Part shown: piece by piece, positions 17,074 to 24,481 of the stretch
Layout of the letters: the number at the start of each line of letters is the position of its first letter
Position numbering within the stretch: position 1 is the stretch's first letter
IMG/VR virus record: IMGVR_UViG_3300017917_001229
Span: 1-55,549 of that record
Strand: one strand, 5' to 3'
Origin: a virus
Length of the DNA stretch: 55,549 bases
Notes under the pieces: model-generated
Told to the model about the DNA's origin: nothing
Database searches by the model: none
What the model saw: the letters and a program-made list of their open reading frames with translations, nothing else
Position numbers and translations under genes: made by a program

Positions 17074-17600
17074 CCACCCTGCTCCGAATCTTTAGGGAAT
17101 GGCCAACCTGCTTCTACTGTGCCGGGCTGAAAAGGTTCAACATTTTCTTCTAACACAGCCGAATCTCCGTAGCCATCAGCATCTACCAAATCAATCTTTA
17201 CAGGTCCAAGAATATAAACACAGTCGTCTTCGATCTGCCAATTATGGTCACCATCATAGATCCAACCAGTGCCACAACGTCCATCTTTATCTTCAGATTC
17301 CCAACGTAGAAGTGATTCAATTTCCTCTTTTTCTTGATCAGTAAATCCATCGCTGAAGTTTACATATACAGACACAAGATCGTCCAAATCACAACCCCAA
17401 CCTATCTGCGGGTTGCAACGCACACGCTCTGCTTCGGATTGCCACACAGGGTCATCTTCTTCACGAAAACCAAACCCCCAGCGCCAGGTTTCTGTGACAT
17501 CAAATCCACGTATGCTACCATCGGGTAGTTGTTCGTAGACATCTACAAAGTATTCTACACTTTTCTTTTCCAACGGTGAGATACGGTACAGCCGGTTCAT
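17070..17600 (-). CDS. Acidic conserved phage hypothetical protein
   Basis: 176 aa from ATG 17600, whose ATGA overlaps the stop of the upstream gene and has GGGA 7 nt before it; this beats the frame-extending ATG at 17612. Rich in Asp, Glu and Trp. Segments ETWRWGFGFREEDD, CDLDDLVSVYVNFSDGFT and GRCGTGWIYDGDHNWQIEDD are visible. Possibly an inhibitor or DNA-mimic type protein by charge, but no family is recognised. Confidence 0.65.
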   Translation of the reverse strand: MNRLYRISPLEKKSVEYFVDVYEQLPDGSIRGFDVTETWRWGFGFREEDDPVWQSEAERVRCNPQIGWGCDLDDLVSVYVNFSDGFTDQEKEEIESLLRWESEDKDGRCGTGWIYDGDHNWQIEDDCVYILGPVKIDLVDADGYGDSAVLEENVEPFQPGTVEAGWPFPKDSEQGG

Positions 17601-17815
17601 AGATATTCCCATTCAGTTGATTCAATGACTTCTCTACATTTTACACGAGCTTCGTCAAGATTCCTAGCAGGAATGGCACATTCCAAAATGCCATCTCGTA
17701 CATGAATATCCCAGGGTGCTGGCATTTTCAAACTGAACGTTTCTCCTACTCGAACTCGAACTTTGAACAGTTCACCATAACGGGCTTGATTAATTACGTC
17801 TATTGCTTTTAGCAT
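17597..17815 (-). CDS. Small hypothetical protein
   Basis: 72 aa from ATG 17815 (AAGG 6 nt upstream). Contains ELFKVRVRVGETFSLKMPAP and IPARNLDEARVKCREVIES, a compact alpha/beta fold by look. Coupled to the next gene by an ATGA overlap. The frame extends upstream into the neighbouring small gene but lacks a better start. Confidence 0.6.
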   Translation of the reverse strand: MLKAIDVINQARYGELFKVRVRVGETFSLKMPAPWDIHVRDGILECAIPARNLDEARVKCREVIESTEWEYL

Positions 17816-17954
17816 TGGCATCCTTGCATGGTTGATCACACTCTTTACGACCTTGGCGACAATCACCCGAACATCCGCCGGGCAACATTTTTACAATCCA
17901 AACAATGACCAACAATGCAACTGCAAATATTGATCCTATGGCTATGGCTGTCAT
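17790..17954 (-). CDS. 54-aa membrane protein with Cys-rich tail
   Basis: ATG 17954 overlaps the stop of the upstream gene as ATGA. TM helix AIGSIFAVALLVIVWIV, then a tail with four Cys (CSGDC and CDQPC). Overlaps 17597-17815 by 26 nt. The paired CxxxC motifs could bind metal or form disulphides. No family recognised. Confidence 0.6.
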   Translation of the reverse strand: MTAIAIGSIFAVALLVIVWIVKMLPGGCSGDCRQGRKECDQPCKDANAKSNRRN

Positions 17955-18202
17955 TTGCGACTCAATTCTCTAACAATGCGCTCTTGTTCAATTTGATACA
18001 AGCGATACTGAAATCGAACAAACCAGACAATGCTATCAATCAAACTGACAGCAAGACCCACTATCATAATACGGAACGGCCAAGGATCAGGGCACCCGCC
18101 TAGCTTGGCAAACAACGCCAATAGAAATATAACAAGCGCATAAAACTGAGCACTTTTATAACAGTCTCGGAACTGCCACTGTAGAAATTTCAATATCTTC
18201 AT
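17951..18202 (-). CDS. Small membrane protein, 83 aa
   Basis: ATG 18202 starts one base after the TAA of the upstream gene; the longer frame to 18325 is antisense-free but lies inside the neighbour and is rejected. Two hydrophobic helices (YALVIFLLALFAKLGG and MIVGLAVSLIDSIVWFV) and a basic C-terminus. Function unknown. Confidence 0.65.
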   Translation of the reverse strand: MKILKFLQWQFRDCYKSAQFYALVIFLLALFAKLGGCPDPWPFRIMIVGLAVSLIDSIVWFVRFQYRLYQIEQERIVRELSRK

Positions 18203-18203
18203 A

Positions 18204-19325
18204 TTATTTAAACTCCACTGGTTCGCCACATTCAGGACAGCACATCTGCCCATCCCAATCATTGCATTCGTCCACAGTACCTTGCCAATCACACTGTACA
18301 CATTCACAGTCAAAAGTAATTGCATCAGGGTCTACATTTAACCCACGCCATTGTTTAATACCCTTGACTTTGTTGCCTTCAGAATCTTTCCATGAACGAC
18401 CAGTCCATTCATATCTATTAACAGCAGGCCATGGCCAAGTAGCAACCAGCAATTCACACTCGTATGTGCCTTTGCGCACAGGCTTGACATCTACCGGGTA
18501 CCACTCAGTCATCATAGCTTCTGAGATTTTATCTAGTTCTTCTGCAGGATCCCAAGTTTCGCTGGTACAAGCACTTTCTGGAAAGTCAACCGGATCATCT
18601 GTGCCGGTTTCGTGTGCTTCATCTTCGGCATCATCTTCTTCATCGTCATCTTCGCTTCGCTCTTCGCCTTGATATACTTCTTCACCATTGCAAAGCACCC
18701 ACTTGTTTTCGTTCCACTTGCCTGTGGTACTGTATCCACCTGTGCCATCAATCTCAACACCATCATATTCAACATAGTTAATGATCCACCATCCATCACA
18801 GTTCTCATAATTGACTGTGAGTTTCTTTGGATCAAACGGTGCTTTAAGCTCAATCTCACCATCAAAGAATGTGCCCTTCTCGCCTTGACCGCCCCAGTGG
18901 ACCACAGTATCTTCTGGCAAGTCATCAAAGTCGCAACCACCGTGTTCGTTTACAGTGACTCCAGCATCTTCTAGTTCATTTAGGCCTGCGGCACAGGTCC
19001 AGTGCTCATTGCCGTGCTCATCATTGACTTGAATTTCGTTCAAGTTAGATAGTTCTGCACCTGATGCATGGAACAAATTGTCGCAATCGTATGGGCTACC
19101 TGGACTGAATGGCTGTAGCTCACGTGGCACATCTCCAAACAAATCATCCCAATCGTTGGCATACTGCTCAATGTCAATTCGCTTTTGTTTGAAGTAATCG
19201 TACACAGCACGATCTACTTTGCCAGCATAGGCTTCACCACCGTAGCCACCGATGTAAATTTGATAGGTACATGGTGTAAATTTAAGAGTTGCAATCAACT
19301 CTTCTTTTTGTTTTTTAGTTGCCAT
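18204..19325 (-). CDS. Acidic conserved phage protein with C-terminal zinc ribbon
   Basis: 373 aa, strongly acidic and Trp-rich. The N-terminal domain begins ATLKFTPCTYQIYIGGYGGE and has DWDDLFGDVPRELQPFSPG. A highly acidic linker lies about 230-245. A domain around 265-330 has EWYPVDVKPVRKGTYE and YEWTGRSWKD. The C-terminus holds CxxC pairs (CVQC and CCPEC), typical of a zinc ribbon. Likely cytosolic; function unknown. Start overlaps the stop of the next upstream gene. Confidence 0.7.
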   Translation of the reverse strand: MATKKQKEELIATLKFTPCTYQIYIGGYGGEAYAGKVDRAVYDYFKQKRIDIEQYANDWDDLFGDVPRELQPFSPGSPYDCDNLFHASGAELSNLNEIQVNDEHGNEHWTCAAGLNELEDAGVTVNEHGGCDFDDLPEDTVVHWGGQGEKGTFFDGEIELKAPFDPKKLTVNYENCDGWWIINYVEYDGVEIDGTGGYSTTGKWNENKWVLCNGEEVYQGEERSEDDDEEDDAEDEAHETGTDDPVDFPESACTSETWDPAEELDKISEAMMTEWYPVDVKPVRKGTYECELLVATWPWPAVNRYEWTGRSWKDSEGNKVKGIKQWRGLNVDPDAITFDCECVQCDWQGTVDECNDWDGQMCCPECGEPVEFK

Positions 19326-19555
19326 TATTGTAGTTTCCTTGGTTCTCTGTTGAGTGCTTGAAACAGTAGTTCAATTTCATCATCGTCCATGGCTTCAATG
19401 TCTTCGTCGGTCAACACACGACTGCTGGCTTCTAGTTCGCCTGACTCTGCCAACTCAGTCAGCATTTCCACAATCTCGTCTAGTTCATCTTGCGAAACAT
19501 CTAGGTTGTCAAAACAGCCTGGTGCAAATACTATTTTTGGTTTCTTTTCAGACAT
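19325..19555 (-). CDS. Small acidic conserved phage protein
   Basis: 76 aa from ATG 19555 (or 19558, adjacent ATGATG), coupled to the upstream stop. KPKIVFAPGCFDNL and SQDELDEIVEMLTELAESG look like a conserved small protein of T4-like phages. Acidic C-terminal half. Function unknown. Confidence 0.65.
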   Translation of the reverse strand: MSEKKPKIVFAPGCFDNLDVSQDELDEIVEMLTELAESGELEASSRVLTDEDIEAMDDDEIELLFQALNREPRKLQ

Positions 19556-19824
19556 CATGCTCTTTCTAACACGTTCCAGGCCATCCACTGCTTGAATGCA
19601 TTGTACACTGCCACAGCTTCTTGATCATCTGCAGGAACCTTTACTCCACGCACATAAAATCCGTCTTGTGCAACACGAAGCATTTCACAGCCTTGTGCAT
19701 ATAGTTGTATAGTGTTGGGTTCCAGTTCGGATCTGAAATTTATTTTTGATTGGTCAGGTGTGTCCATTTCAATTTCCATGCGATTGTCATAGTCGCTGTT
19801 GGGCGCTATGACTAAGGTTGCCAT
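19555..19824 (-). CDS. Small conserved phage protein
   Basis: 89 aa. The C-terminal segment MLRVAQDGFYVRGVKVPADD followed by VYNAFKQWMAW is a pattern I recognise from many phage small proteins. Cytosolic. Overlaps both neighbours. Function unknown. Confidence 0.7.
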   Translation of the reverse strand: MATLVIAPNSDYDNRMEIEMDTPDQSKINFRSELEPNTIQLYAQGCEMLRVAQDGFYVRGVKVPADDQEAVAVYNAFKQWMAWNVLERA

Positions 19825-19898
19825 TTGATATTACGACGTTCTAAAAACTTTTTGATGCGCCACTTGATGTAGTGCAACCATTCCTTGCGTTGAATCAT
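19812..19898 (-). CDS. 28-aa basic peptide gene
   Basis: ATG 19898 has GGAG 6 nt upstream, placed at the end of the preceding 30-aa gene, and overlaps the next gene by 13 nt. Product is basic and Trp-rich (MIQRKEWLHYIKWRIKKF at the start). The tight packing and SD support it, but short ORFs can be chance. Confidence 0.45.
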   Translation of the reverse strand: MIQRKEWLHYIKWRIKKFLERRNIKWQP

Positions 19899-19899
19899 G

Positions 19900-19992
19900 T
19901 TATTCTCCAAACATTTCGCAGATGCGACAAACAATATAAACTACCAACATTCCAACTGCTATTATAATTAAACCTGCTATGATTATGTTCAT
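19900..19992 (-). CDS. 30-aa membrane peptide gene
   Basis: ATG 19992 with GAGGT 7 nt upstream. Product is almost one TM helix (IIIAGLIIIAVGMLVVYIV) with a short polar end. The ATG overlaps the TATAAT of a promoter, so translation would depend on read-through transcripts. Confidence 0.45.
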   Translation of the reverse strand: MNIIIAGLIIIAVGMLVVYIVCRICEMFGE

Positions 19993-20019
19993 TATAGCAC
20001 CTCTTGATTTTTGTGTCAA
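19991..20019 (-). promoter_or_regulatory. Sigma70-type promoter TTGACA-17-TATAAT
   Basis: Minus strand TTGACA (20014-20019), 17-nt spacer, TATAAT (19991-19996). It lies at the end of the gene at 20016 and would drive the small genes below 19.9 kb. Confidence 0.65.
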
Positions 20020-20291
20020 TAACCCCAGGTATCAGTTTCGTCATTCCAGTGTCGGCGATCATAAATTCTAACATCAAACTGCCAACCAAACAAATTTAAC
20101 ATAACCCAAGGTCCAGCATGATCAGTTTGACGCCAATTGAGATCGATTTGAACTTCCAACCAATTGAAAGCATATCTACTGATCTGTAGTTCTAGACTTT
20201 TGTTTGAAGTCAACTGTTTTTCATAACTCCAAACAGCACGAAACGGTTGAGCCTTAAAAGGATTACGCAGTGCTATCCAAACGTTGATCAT
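20016..20291 (-). CDS. Conserved phage hypothetical protein
   Basis: 91 aa, SD GGAG before ATG 20291; ATGA overlap with the ligase stop. Ends with PWVMLNLFGWQFDVRIYDRRHWN, a segment typical of a small phage protein family. Function unknown. Confidence 0.7.
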   Translation of the reverse strand: MINVWIALRNPFKAQPFRAVWSYEKQLTSNKSLELQISRYAFNWLEVQIDLNWRQTDHAGPWVMLNLFGWQFDVRIYDRRHWNDETDTWGY

Positions 20292-21691
20292 AGTTTTTCT
20301 CCAGCATCAAAATCACGGAATCTCAAGAATCGAGGAAATCTCAAACTGTACGATCCGTCTTGGTTTTGCGTGATTGCGTCAGCTTGGACTTCAACCAAGT
20401 GACCAAGTATGTTATTGCGACCGGTCCAGAAAACGTCGCGATCGCTATCAGACAAACCGCTACCAACATTAACACGAATGTGTCGTTCATTGTCAACTCC
20501 TTCACAAATAAATGCGCCTAAACGTCCGGCATTGCGACCTGTGCCTTCTTCCATGCCAATCACAGTCAGGTCTACACTGATGGTTGGTTTCCACTTCATC
20601 CAAAAACTGCTACGCTTACATTCATAAGGTGCTTCAATGTCTTTGATCATGATACCTTCAAACCCTTGTACCACAGCATCATTGGCAAAACGACGCATAA
20701 CATCGTGCCCTTCTGCTGTGTCTAGATCAACATTCACACCCGGCATGATTCGAAGACAATTTTCTGATTCAATTGTTTCACGAACTGTTTCCAACCAAGC
20801 AGTTCTCTTGCGTTGTTGAGCATTCCAAAATCCACGTTCAAAATCATCTATAGGAATGATATCAAAAATGTTGAACACCATGCCTTCAGTTTCAGCATCT
20901 GTTTTACGATGTGCTTGACGCATGAGTTGTTGAAAACTTTCGCCCACAATCTCACCATCCAACACAAAACGTCCACTGGCACCGTAGCCTGTTCTCAATC
21001 GATGACTGATTTTGGCAATGGCTTCAGCAATCTGCGGAAAGTTTTCAAAAGGTTTGCCATTGCGACTGTACAACACAGTGGCCGCACCAACCACAGCCAA
21101 CACACGCACACCATCTAGTTTGACTTCTAGACGTTTGTGGCCTGTCATTTTCTTTTGATGATCGTTTGAGTCTGTGGCCAACTGACAAGCAAACACAGGA
21201 ATTGCCCACTCTGAATTTTTAAGAACTTTGTTCAAGGTCTTTTCTGAAATACCACAGCGTAGATCCTTGATCATGACTCTGCGTGCCAGCCCATTCCATT
21301 CTTCTGAATCAAACAGTTCTGCTGTTTCTTCAATGGTACGACGTGCCGCATGACCTGACAGGCTTCGAGTGCGTAGAGCTTCTAACAAGGCCCAAAAACG
21401 TGGCCATGGATTGGGTCTATCTACCAGCCCTTGAGTTTCAGGAACTTGTTTGACATTGTAGATATAATAGGGGTTGTAGGCCAAGTAGCAATTGAACAAA
21501 AAGCATTGTGCATTGGCCGATCCCAACTTGGACGCCATGTAGGCTTTTTCAATTACCTGTTCTTTGTGGAGCCTACTGTCACTGCTCTCGAGGTCGCGTA
21601 TCCAGTCGGCGGCCAATTTCAATCCTTCATAGTCATCTAATCGAGGAATAATAACCTTCGACGGTGCATCTACATATGGTTCTGTTGTCAT
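20288..21691 (-). CDS. ATP-dependent DNA ligase
   Basis: 467 aa (T4 gp30 is 487). Nucleotidyltransferase motifs: I EVKLDGVR with the adenylated Lys, III FVLDGEIVG, IV EGIMIKD, V WMKWKP. An N-terminal DNA-binding-like domain and a C-terminal OB-type region (LTVIGMEEGTGRNAGRLGAF) are present. Seals nicks during replication and repair. First gene of a run behind the small-gene cassette at 22.1-22.6 kb. Confidence 0.95.
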   Translation of the reverse strand: MTTEPYVDAPSKVIIPRLDDYEGLKLAADWIRDLESSDSRLHKEQVIEKAYMASKLGSANAQCFLFNCYLAYNPYYIYNVKQVPETQGLVDRPNPWPRFWALLEALRTRSLSGHAARRTIEETAELFDSEEWNGLARRVMIKDLRCGISEKTLNKVLKNSEWAIPVFACQLATDSNDHQKKMTGHKRLEVKLDGVRVLAVVGAATVLYSRNGKPFENFPQIAEAIAKISHRLRTGYGASGRFVLDGEIVGESFQQLMRQAHRKTDAETEGMVFNIFDIIPIDDFERGFWNAQQRKRTAWLETVRETIESENCLRIMPGVNVDLDTAEGHDVMRRFANDAVVQGFEGIMIKDIEAPYECKRSSFWMKWKPTISVDLTVIGMEEGTGRNAGRLGAFICEGVDNERHIRVNVGSGLSDSDRDVFWTGRNNILGHLVEVQADAITQNQDGSYSLRFPRFLRFRDFDAGEKL

Positions 21692-21699
21692 TATATTTA

Positions 21700-22110
21700 C
21701 TACCAGCTGGAGTTATAAAATACACGCAGTCCTAGAAACAGTTCTGCACGAGCTTGTTTGATGAATTCTAAATCTTGAGCAAGATAGTAATCGTCAGCAC
21801 CGTCGCCAAAGAAGAATCCTGAGGTGGCCGGAAGTTCTCCATTGACCACTGCCGACTCCAGTCGTTCCAACATGTCCCAAGTGATTTCCAATTGGTCACC
21901 ATTGAATTCTCCGGTGTTGCCTTGACTTTCCCATTCTCGATGGAACCAGCCATGCAGGTTTGGATGCTTGCGCCAGTAGGCCAACTCTTTGGGCTTGTTC
22001 ACTGTGGGATTGACATAATCTTTGGTGTCAGGATCATACTCACCATTTTCCCAGTATTGCTCATACTGTTTTTCATTGGCAGCCGCATAGGCATACATGT
22101 CCAGACCCAT
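21700..22110 (-). CDS. Conserved phage protein of the MGLDMY type
   Basis: 136 aa beginning MGLDMYAYAAANEK. Contains LAYWRKHPNLHGWFHREWES and GFFFGDGADDYY. This N-terminus and WRKxxxLHxW core occur in many phage and bacterial proteins of unknown function. Overlaps the stop of the upstream gene. Confidence 0.7.
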   Translation of the reverse strand: MGLDMYAYAAANEKQYEQYWENGEYDPDTKDYVNPTVNKPKELAYWRKHPNLHGWFHREWESQGNTGEFNGDQLEITWDMLERLESAVVNGELPATSGFFFGDGADDYYLAQDLEFIKQARAELFLGLRVFYNSSW

Positions 22111-22307
22111 TACATGCTCCTGATGTGATCAATCACTTGAGTAGCTTCTGGGAAGCCCTGTTTCTCTTTGCGACTGACTAATTCTTCAATCATGGCTTCT
22201 TGCATGTCATGTAGTCCAGACACAAAAGTCATGATGTCTTTCTTGTTCATGGTCATACGAATACTGCTGTAAAACTGTTTGGGATCAATTTTGCGATTTG
22301 GTTCCAT
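22110..22307 (-). CDS. Small hypothetical protein, 65 aa
   Basis: SD GGAGC before ATG 22307. Helical and charged (MTMNKKDIMTFVSGLHDMQ). No family recognised. The stop overlaps the next start. Confidence 0.6.
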   Translation of the reverse strand: MEPNRKIDPKQFYSSIRMTMNKKDIMTFVSGLHDMQEAMIEELVSRKEKQGFPEATQVIDHIRSM

Positions 22308-22316
22308 AGTTGCTCC

Positions 22317-22574
22317 TTAGTCCCACGACTTTTTGTCGCCGTGTAATTCATTCCAGGCATAACCAGCCATGTATTCTTCAATCTCAGCATCGGTGAGTTC
22401 AGTGACTTCTTGACCATGTCCGGTGCCCTCAGGCCACCAGTGCGGTCTTTGTCTACGACTATAATAGCTGTCAGCTGATCCGCGATCAAACAAACTGCCA
22501 TGACACTTGCGATCAAACTGTGGGCCCTTCAATGCCCGTACTACTTGTTCTTTATCGTCTAATTCTGGATACAT
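22317..22574 (-). CDS. Widespread small phage protein
   Basis: 85 aa, SD AGGAGC. ALKGPQFDRKCHGSLFDRGSADSYYSRR and EIEEYMAGYAWNE are the recognisable core (GPQxDRK..GxxFDRGxADSYYxR, then MAGY) of a small protein found in many T4-like and jumbo phages. Function unknown. First gene after the promoter at 22606. Confidence 0.8.
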   Translation of the reverse strand: MYPELDDKEQVVRALKGPQFDRKCHGSLFDRGSADSYYSRRQRPHWWPEGTGHGQEVTELTDAEIEEYMAGYAWNELHGDKKSWD

Positions 22575-22605
22575 ATTCAGCTCCTAATTTCTAACTATAT
22601 GTAAT

Positions 22606-22634
22606 ATTATAACATTTTGGTTATTTCTGGTCAA
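22606..22634 (-). promoter_or_regulatory. Sigma70-type promoter with hairpin-forming spacer
   Basis: TTGACC-17-TATAAT. The -35 overlaps the left arm of TTGGTT/AACCAA around a GACCAGAAAT loop. Drives 22317-22574 and downstream genes. Member of the repeated element family at 22.6-24.4 kb. Confidence 0.7.
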
Positions 22635-22649
22635 CCAATTGGTAAATGT

Positions 22650-22677
22650 GCCGGTTTTATTTAGAGTCAAAACCGGC
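22650..22677 (-). terminator. Strong hairpin downstream of 22744-23094
   Basis: GCCGGTTTT / AAAACCGGC, perfect 9-bp stem, 10-nt loop. No long T-run follows, so termination is likely but not certain. Between it and the gene end (22678-22743) is a short stretch with no gene, described in the findings. Confidence 0.5.
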
Positions 22678-22743
22678 GAAATTGACTTGCTTCTCGTTTT
22701 GGGCATTAAGGTTCCCAAGGACGGCATCGCCCTACTACCTTTG

Positions 22744-23094
22744 TTAATCTAGTCGGCTACCAGCATAGGCACGGAAACCATATTTCTCAAACACCTTTTG
22801 AGCGGCATAGGCGCCGGCTTCTTTGGTGTCAATGTTTTGAGCACCGTGTTCACTGGGATTCCAGATACTAAATGCTTTGGTATAATCTTGACGAATACCA
22901 GCTTCTTTCATGGCACGACCCAACTTGGTGTTGCCTTTGATGCCAAAGATGTTTACCCAGGCAAAACCACAAGCATACTGATCTTGCCCACCTAGCTTGG
23001 TTTGGAAGTATTCATCAGCGGCTTTCTTTGCTTCTGCTTTGGCTTCGGCTACGATAGCACGGATTTCTTCTGCTGTATAATTCAAAGTTGTCAT
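22744..23094 (-). CDS. Conserved phage protein, 116 aa
   Basis: SD AGGAGC before ATG 23094. A helical Ala/Lys-rich N-terminus (IVAEAKAEAKKAADEYF), then DQYACGFAWVNIFGIKGNTKLGR and YTKAFSIWNPSEHGAQ. The core CGFAWVxI..K.NTKLG is one I associate with a widespread phage protein of unknown function. It forms its own one-gene cassette between two hairpin/promoter elements. Confidence 0.75.
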   Translation of the reverse strand: MTTLNYTAEEIRAIVAEAKAEAKKAADEYFQTKLGGQDQYACGFAWVNIFGIKGNTKLGRAMKEAGIRQDYTKAFSIWNPSEHGAQNIDTKEAGAYAAQKVFEKYGFRAYAGSRLD

Positions 23095-23123
23095 TTTAGC
23101 TCCTTTTTTAACACTATAGTAAT

Positions 23124-23152
23124 ATTATAGCAAATCGGCTATTTCTGGTCAA
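23124..23152 (-). promoter_or_regulatory. Sigma70-type promoter with hairpin-forming spacer
   Basis: TTGACC-17-TATAAT about 30 nt before ATG 23094. Arms CGGTT/AGCCG around GACCAGAAAT, a covarying version of the element at 22606. Confidence 0.7.
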
Positions 23153-23183
23153 CCGTTTTAAACTGTTGCTAAGTCATTGATTT

Positions 23184-23384
23184 TCAAGGACTTTTTAGCA
23201 AATCCAGCATGGTTGCGTATTGATTTGCTTGGTATCTACGCATAAGATACCATGCATTACGTCGGTATATCCAGCGAAACCAAACTGTTTGATCTGAAAC
23301 TGTTCGGACCGGACGCCATGCAAACCAAGGTCGCCAAGGTCCGTGATGCGAATAGCTAGACTTTTTGACGATGCCGGAACTCAC
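23184..23384 (-). CDS. Small Trp/Arg-rich phage protein
   Basis: 66 aa from a GTG at 23384. PWRPWFAWRPVRTVSDQTVWFRWIYRR matches a common small phage protein pattern (W..WFAW.PV......W...V.RR). Overlaps the upstream 53-aa gene by 29 nt, which leaves the start uncertain. Confidence 0.55.
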   Translation of the reverse strand: MSSGIVKKSSYSHHGPWRPWFAWRPVRTVSDQTVWFRWIYRRNAWYLMRRYQANQYATMLDLLKSP

Positions 23385-23517
23385 GTCTTAGCCACCATTT
23401 GTACTTTTGAAAATACTCGCTTTGGGTGTAAGGCAGTTCGCCAAACTCATCTCGCTCCACGCAGTTCTCTGCCCATAGCTGTCGCAACCATGTTCTAAAA
23501 TTTGTATCTTTGTTCAT
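23356..23517 (-). CDS. Small phage protein, 53 aa
   Basis: ATG 23517 overlaps the preceding stop as ATGA. Product contains FRTWLRQLWAENCVERDEFG and YFQKYKWWLRREFRHRQ. It is basic and Trp-rich, and looks like a conserved short phage protein. Function unknown. Confidence 0.6.
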   Translation of the reverse strand: MNKDTNFRTWLRQLWAENCVERDEFGELPYTQSEYFQKYKWWLRREFRHRQKV

Positions 23518-23657
23518 AATAACATGTCCAAAACCACTGCTAGATTAAGACTGCTGGCAAACAAGTTCATCCAGCCCCAAAACTCTTGCTCTCGATCAAA
23601 GCAACCCTTGGCCCACCAAAGTCCGGCCAACATCACTATGATGTGTAAAACAATCAC
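23514..23657 (-). CDS. 47-aa membrane protein
   Basis: GTG start at 23657 overlaps the preceding stop (GTGA) and the stop overlaps the next start (ATGA), so it is coupled on both sides. Two hydrophobic stretches (IVLHIIVMLAGLWW and LFASSLNLAVVLDMLL) with a charged turn. Family unknown. Confidence 0.55.
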   Translation of the reverse strand: MIVLHIIVMLAGLWWAKGCFDREQEFWGWMNLFASSLNLAVVLDMLL

Positions 23658-23893
23658 ACGGCGCCCAAGTAAGGACTGTAGACTTCTTCTACAGAACCCA
23701 CAAAGTCAATGGCGTACTCTGCACCAACTCGGTGAATTTCTACCTGACCGCTTTGTTGACGAAACAGTTCACTGAAGATTCTACGACTCTGTGCCTCAGT
23801 GGCTGTGTAGAACAAAGTACCTGAATAAAAGTAGGCTTCTACTTCAGGCTCAACTTGTCGGATTGTGTTGAGAACAGTTTTTTCAAATCCCAT
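23654..23893 (-). CDS. Hypothetical protein, 79 aa
   Basis: ATG 23893, likely SD GGAG in the gap. Alpha/beta look: VEAYFYSGTLFYTATEAQSRR, then VEIHRVGAEYAIDFVG. No TM. Function unknown. Confidence 0.6.
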   Translation of the reverse strand: MGFEKTVLNTIRQVEPEVEAYFYSGTLFYTATEAQSRRIFSELFRQQSGQVEIHRVGAEYAIDFVGSVEEVYSPYLGAV

Positions 23894-23895
23894 GA

Positions 23896-24120
23896 TTACT
23901 CCTTTGAGTTAAGACGATCACGACCTTCTAGGATACTGGCCTGTAGCATGACCAGGTTGTAAAATGTATAAACAAGACATCCAATGGCCAACACTGTCAA
24001 AATCTGTGTGGGTGTTGGGTTGAAATAATTTAAAAATGATGCGGTGATTGTGGCACATACCACAGCAAACGCTAATACCGCTAAAATTTGGCCCGTGGCC
24101 TTGACTACATACTGATTCAT
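23896..24120 (-). CDS. Small membrane protein, two TM helices
   Basis: 74 aa. TM1 ILAVLAFAVVCATITASFL, TM2 ILTVLAIGCLVYTFYNLVM, polar C-terminus. SD AGGAG before ATG 24120. First gene of the cassette behind the promoter at 24150. Confidence 0.65.
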   Translation of the reverse strand: MNQYVVKATGQILAVLAFAVVCATITASFLNYFNPTPTQILTVLAIGCLVYTFYNLVMLQASILEGRDRLNSKE

Positions 24121-24149
24121 ACTACTCCTTTTTCTAACTCTATGTCCAT

Positions 24150-24178
24150 ATTATAACAAAACGGTAAATTCTGGTCAA
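24150..24178 (-). promoter_or_regulatory. Sigma70-type promoter, same element family
   Basis: TTGACC-17-TATAAT, starting 2 nt beyond the stop of the upstream gene. GGT/ACC arms around TGACCAGAATTT, then GTTTTG. Drives the five-gene cassette 23896 to 23184. Confidence 0.7.
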
Positions 24179-24180
24179 CC

Positions 24181-24384
24181 TCAGTCAATTTGTATATCTG
24201 CGATGCCACCATCGCGAAAAATAAAGTATTGATTGATTGAACCATAATAAACCCAAATACAATTATTGCCCGGTGTCATAGTATAATGAACTTCTGGATA
24301 ATGCCGATGCATATAATCTGCAACTTTGATAATTTCGAACTCATTGAGCTGTTCACCATTGACAATTCTAACATTTTGAAACAC
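24181..24384 (-). CDS. Hypothetical protein, 67 aa, GTG start
   Basis: GTG 24384 with AAAGG 8 nt upstream. Contains EFEIIKVADYMHRHYPEVHY and CIWVYYGSINQYFIFRDGG. Single-gene cassette between two promoter elements. Function unknown. Confidence 0.6.
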   Translation of the reverse strand: MFQNVRIVNGEQLNEFEIIKVADYMHRHYPEVHYTMTPGNNCIWVYYGSINQYFIFRDGGIADIQID

Positions 24385-24410
24385 AACAAAACCTTTCTTA
24401 CTGTGCTGTT

Positions 24411-24439
24411 AGTATAGCAAAAAAGGCATTTCTGGTCAA
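24411..24439 (-). promoter_or_regulatory. Promoter embedded in a terminator hairpin
   Basis: TTGACC-17-TATACT for 24181-24384. The -35 sits in the loop of a terminator (GGCATTT/AAATGCC stem, then TTTTTT), so ending the upstream transcript and starting the next use the same 35 bp. Confidence 0.7.
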
Positions 24440-24451
24440 GCCAAAAATGCC
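24419..24451 (-). terminator. Rho-independent terminator of 24482-24712
   Basis: Seven-bp stem GGCATTT/AAATGCC (24425-24431, 24445-24451) followed on the minus strand by six T. It overlaps the next promoter. Confidence 0.65.
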
Positions 24452-24481
24452 CCTGCGTAAGTCATTGATTCTTAAAGGTTT

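Noticed and set aside
19895-20089. 64-aa minus frame at 19.9 kb
   Set aside because: Overlaps two better supported frames and has no SD.
22580-22730. 47-aa minus frame across the 22.6 kb intergenic region
   Set aside because: Covers a hairpin and a promoter; no SD or family resemblance.
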